This document shows positions 4,140 through 6,771 of a DNA stretch of 6,771 bases, in pieces. Position 1 is the first letter of the stretch, and every line of letters starts with the position of its first letter. Source of the stretch: Mobilitalea sp. (lineage in GTDB: Bacteria; Bacillota_A; Clostridia; Lachnospirales; Lachnospiraceae). The stretch covers positions 1 to 6,771 of the forward strand of contig JARKQP010000573.1 of the NCBI GenBank assembly GCA_029974875.1, in the 5' to 3' direction. Below the pieces are notes generated by a model that worked only from the letters and a program-made list of their open reading frames with translations, searched no databases and was not told the DNA's origin. Both the position numbers and the translations under genes were made by a program.

Positions 4140-6771
4140 TTATTCCACAACGCCCCAGTCCACATTGATCTTAATAGGTTCCGCTTCTGCCATCTGCTTA
4201 TAAATCTCATATTTTTCCTTAGCATACGCCTCTGCCTGCCTGAACAGCTCTTCGGCCTGATCCGGGAAAGTTTTTTCCAGCGAACTATAACGTACCTGGC
4301 TTAAGATAAAATCACGGAAGCTTTCCGTCGGCGCTTTCGAATCCAGAACAAAAGGATTCTTACCCTCCTCCTTAAGCTTCGGATTATAGCGGTAAAGATG
4401 CCAGTACCCTGCCTGCACCGCCCGTTTGATGGTCTCCATGCTCTTGCCCATGCCCGCCTTTAACCCATGGTTAATACAAGGGGAATAAGCGATGACAATG
4501 GAAGGACCACGGTGCTCCTCCGCTTCACGGAAGGCTCTGATTACCTGGGTGTTATCGGCGTTGATTCCGACCTGTGCTACATATACATTTCCGTAGGACA
4601 TCATCATGCGCCCAAGATCCTTCTTCCCCTGCTTTTTACCGGAGGCTGCAAATTTGGCAATGGCTGCCGTGGGCGTTGACTTTGATGCCTGCCCGCCGGT
4701 ATTGGAGTAAACCTCCGTGTCAAATACCAGCACATTGACATCCTCGCCTGAGGCCATCACATGATCCAGACCGCCATAGCCTATATCATAAGCCCAGCCG
4801 TCACCTCCCAGCATCCAGATGGAGCGCTTAGTGAGGTAATCCCTGTTCGCCTTAATTTCCTTCACCAGCTCCTCTATTTCTATATCAGTGGACACAAAAT
4901 TCTCCAACACGTTAATCACCTTCCTGCTGGCCTCCTCTGAGGCTTTTCCGTCCTCCTTATAGTGGATCCAGTCATGGAAGGCTTCCTTTATCTTCTCTTC
5001 CACGTTCATTCCATTTAGCTTGCTCATGTTCTCGTGAAGCTTATTCCGTATCTGCTTTACGGCAAGATACATGCCGTAACCAAATTCCGCATTATCCTCA
5101 AAGAGGGAGTTTGCCCAGGACGGCCCCTTTCCTTCATGGTTTACCGTATATGCCGTGCTGGGGGCGGAGGCTGCCCATATGGAGGAACAGCCCGTCGCAT
5201 TGGCAATCATCATACGCTCACCAAATAATTGGGTCAGCAGCTTGACATAAGGTGTCTCACCACAGCCTGCACAGGCTCCATGGAATTCCAGCAACGGTGT
5301 CTTAAACTGGCTATCCTTAAAGGAGCTGCCGTAGGCTAAGTTCTCCTTGAAGCTGACCTTTTCTATGGCATATTTCCAGTTTACGATTTCCTTTTGGAGC
5401 TGGGTTTCAATAGGCTTCATGATCAGAGCCTTGTCCTTTGCAGGACATATATCCGCACAGTTTCCACAACCGGTACAATCCATCGGGCTGATCTGGATCT
5501 TGTATTGGTACCCTTCAAAGCTCCTTCCGGTTGCCTTTTTCGTTTCAAAGCCCTCCGGCGCATTCTTTACTTCTTCTTCGTTTAACAGGAACGGCCGGAT
5601 GATTGCGTGGGGGCAGATATAGGAGCACTGGTTGCATTGGATGCACCGGTCTATGATCCACTCGGGAACATTTACTGCAATACCGCGCTTTTCATATGCA
5701 GTAACGCCTGAGGGGAAGGTACCGTCCTCCCTTCCTGAAAATGCACTGACGGGCAGATCCCCTCCCTTCATTGCAGCCATCGGACGCATAATCTTTTGGA
5801 TAAATTCAGGCTCCCTGCTGGAGGTATCCTCTTCCAACTCAAGATCCTTCCAGGCCTTAGGCACTTTTACCTTTTTGATGGATTTTATGCCCTTGTCCAC
5901 GGCAGCCTCATTCATCTTAACGATCTTTTCGCCCTTTTTCCCATAGAGCTTATGGATACCTTCCTTTAGCTCCTTTAGGTAAACCTCTTCCGGCAGGACC
6001 TGGGTGAGCTTAAAGAAGGCTCCCTGCATTACCATATTGATACGGTTACCCAGGCCGATTTCATCCGCTATCTTTATCGCATTGATCGTATAGAACTTAA
6101 TGTCCTTTTCTGCTATCTGCTTTTTCATAATATCAGGCAGGTTTTTATCAAGCTCCTTTTCATCCCACAGCGTGTTCAGGACAAAAATACCGCCCTCCTT
6201 AATGCTTTGCAAAATATCATATTTGTGTACATAGGACTGGTTGTGGCAGGCCACGTAATCCGCATGGGTGACCAGGTAGGTGGATCTGATTTCCTTCTTG
6301 CCAAAACGCAGGTGGGATACTGTTAAACCGCCTGATTTTTTTGAATCATAGTCAAAATAAGCCTGTACCTTCAGGTCGGAATTTTCTCCAATGATTTTAA
6401 TTGCCTGCTTGTTAGCCCCAACCGTACCGTCTGAGCCAAGTCCCCAGATCTGGCACGCGATCATTCCCTCCGGTTCTACATTAAGACCCTTCAGCGGCTT
6501 TAAGGAGGTCTTGGTCACATCATCTTCAATCCCTAGAGTGAAGTGGTTCTTTGGCTTCTCCTCCTTCAGGTTATAATACACTGAGGCGATATGGATCGGT
6601 GTAGTGTCCTTTGAACCCAGCCCGTACCGCCCGCCTACAATAACAGGAGCCTTTAGGTCTCCCTGGAAGCAGGAGCAGATATCCAGGTACAGGGGTTCCC
6701 CAATAGCACCCGGCTCCTTGGTGCGGTCCAGCACCGCAATTTTTTTCACCGTCTTCGGGAGACAGCTTTTG
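4140..6771 (-). CDS. nifJ: Pyruvate:ferredoxin (flavodoxin) oxidoreductase, N-terminus beyond window
   Basis: This enzyme oxidises pyruvate with CoA to acetyl-CoA and CO2 and passes electrons to ferredoxin or flavodoxin, in the cytoplasm of anaerobes. The visible frame runs 876 codons from the window edge to TAA at 4140-4142. Full-length enzymes have about 1,170-1,200 residues, so roughly the first 300 (pyruvate/thiamine domain I) lie outside. Counting from codon 6768-6770, visible parts are: the end of the transketolase-like region (VKKIAVLDRTKEPGA); the gamma domain (GRYGLGSKDTTP near 47, IWGLGSDGTVGANK near 108); an EKR-type linker near 292-310; two 4Fe-4S motifs with Cys 376, 379, 382, 386 and 432, 435, 438, 442; and the thiamine-diphosphate domain with GDG (656-658) and SNTGGQ (689-694). 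The third cluster has Cys 500, 503, 528 and 765, spaced as in the Desulfovibrio africanus enzyme. All ligands visible are intact. It ends without the C-terminal extension of that enzyme. Confidence 0.97.
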   Translation of the reverse strand, partial: KSCLPKTVKKIAVLDRTKEPGAIGEPLYLDICSCFQGDLKAPVIVGGRYGLGSKDTTPIHIASVYYNLKEEKPKNHFTLGIEDDVTKTSLKPLKGLNVEPEGMIACQIWGLGSDGTVGANKQAIKIIGENSDLKVQAYFDYDSKKSGGLTVSHLRFGKKEIRSTYLVTHADYVACHNQSYVHKYDILQSIKEGGIFVLNTLWDEKELDKNLPDIMKKQIAEKDIKFYTINAIKIADEIGLGNRINMVMQGAFFKLTQVLPEEVYLKELKEGIHKLYGKKGEKIVKMNEAAVDKGIKSIKKVKVPKAWKDLELEEDTSSREPEFIQKIMRPMAAMKGGDLPVSAFSGREDGTFPSGVTAYEKRGIAVNVPEWIIDRCIQCNQCSYICPHAIIRPFLLNEEEVKNAPEGFETKKATGRSFEGYQYKIQISPMDCTGCGNCADICPAKDKALIMKPIETQLQKEIVNWKYAIEKVSFKENLAYGSSFKDSQFKTPLLEFHGACAGCGETPYVKLLTQLFGERMMIANATGCSSIWAASAPSTAYTVNHEGKGPSWANSLFEDNAEFGYGMYLAVKQIRNKLHENMSKLNGMNVEEKIKEAFHDWIHYKEDGKASEEASRKVINVLENFVSTDIEIEELVKEIKANRDYLTKRSIWMLGGDGWAYDIGYGGLDHVMASGEDVNVLVFDTEVYSNTGGQASKSTPTAAIAKFAASGKKQGKKDLGRMMMSYGNVYVAQVGINADNTQVIRAFREAEEHRGPSIVIAYSPCINHGLKAGMGKSMETIKRAVQAGYWHLYRYNPKLKEEGKNPFVLDSKAPTESFRDFILSQVRYSSLEKTFPDQAEELFRQAEAYAKEKYEIYKQMAEAEPIKINVDWGVVE

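Noticed and set aside
3992..4225. Minus-strand open frame with YRRIY repeats
   Set aside because: It starts inside the nifJ coding end in another frame and runs into the 23/24-bp array. The 23-bp units break any frame, so it is a repeat artefact.
4467..6576. Plus-strand frames antisense to nifJ
   Set aside because: They lie fully within the strongly supported nifJ coding region on the other strand and resemble no known protein.
6747..6749. GTG codon as start of the nifJ frame
   Set aside because: The frame continues upstream to the window edge with residues (KSCLPKTV) that fit the family, and about 300 N-terminal residues are missing, so the codon is internal valine.

Overview
The window looks like a chromosomal segment of an anaerobic low-to-moderate GC Firmicute, most likely a clostridium of the Lachnospiraceae type. 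The reasons are a single-chain pyruvate:ferredoxin oxidoreductase, strong AGGAG-type ribosome binding sites, AT-rich intergenic DNA with TATAAT-like promoters, and a DUF1835/DUF3658 protein typical of such genomes. The assignment rests on gene content only.

Layout. Positions 1-671 (minus) hold the N-terminal part of a coiled-coil membrane protein, probably DUF2339-like, cut by the window edge. Positions 672-1046 are a head-to-head intergenic region. It carries a promoter for that gene, a perfect 15-bp dyad, a 25-bp tandem direct repeat, and a promoter nested in a long inverted repeat directly before the next gene. Positions 1047-2273 (plus) encode a complete COG1373-type ATPase (AAA_14 plus DUF4143). 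It ends at a strong intrinsic terminator whose hairpin overlaps the last codons of the convergent gene. Positions 2332-3246 (minus) encode a complete DUF1835/DUF3658 protein of unknown function.

Positions 3247-4139 are an 893-bp stretch without a credible gene but with much structure: a 15-bp T-rich tandem array, a 127-nt near-perfect long hairpin, a terminator-like hairpin and a degenerate 23/24-bp tandem array. Positions 4140-6771 (minus) hold about the last three quarters of nifJ (pyruvate:ferredoxin oxidoreductase), cut by the right edge.

The genes do not form an obvious pathway. nifJ is central fermentative metabolism. The ATPase appears to be a stand-alone, tightly controlled gene, and the other two are uncharacterised. 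The most unusual parts are non-coding: the operator/promoter architecture before the ATPase, and the nifJ-downstream region in which two unrelated tandem arrays flank a long hairpin.
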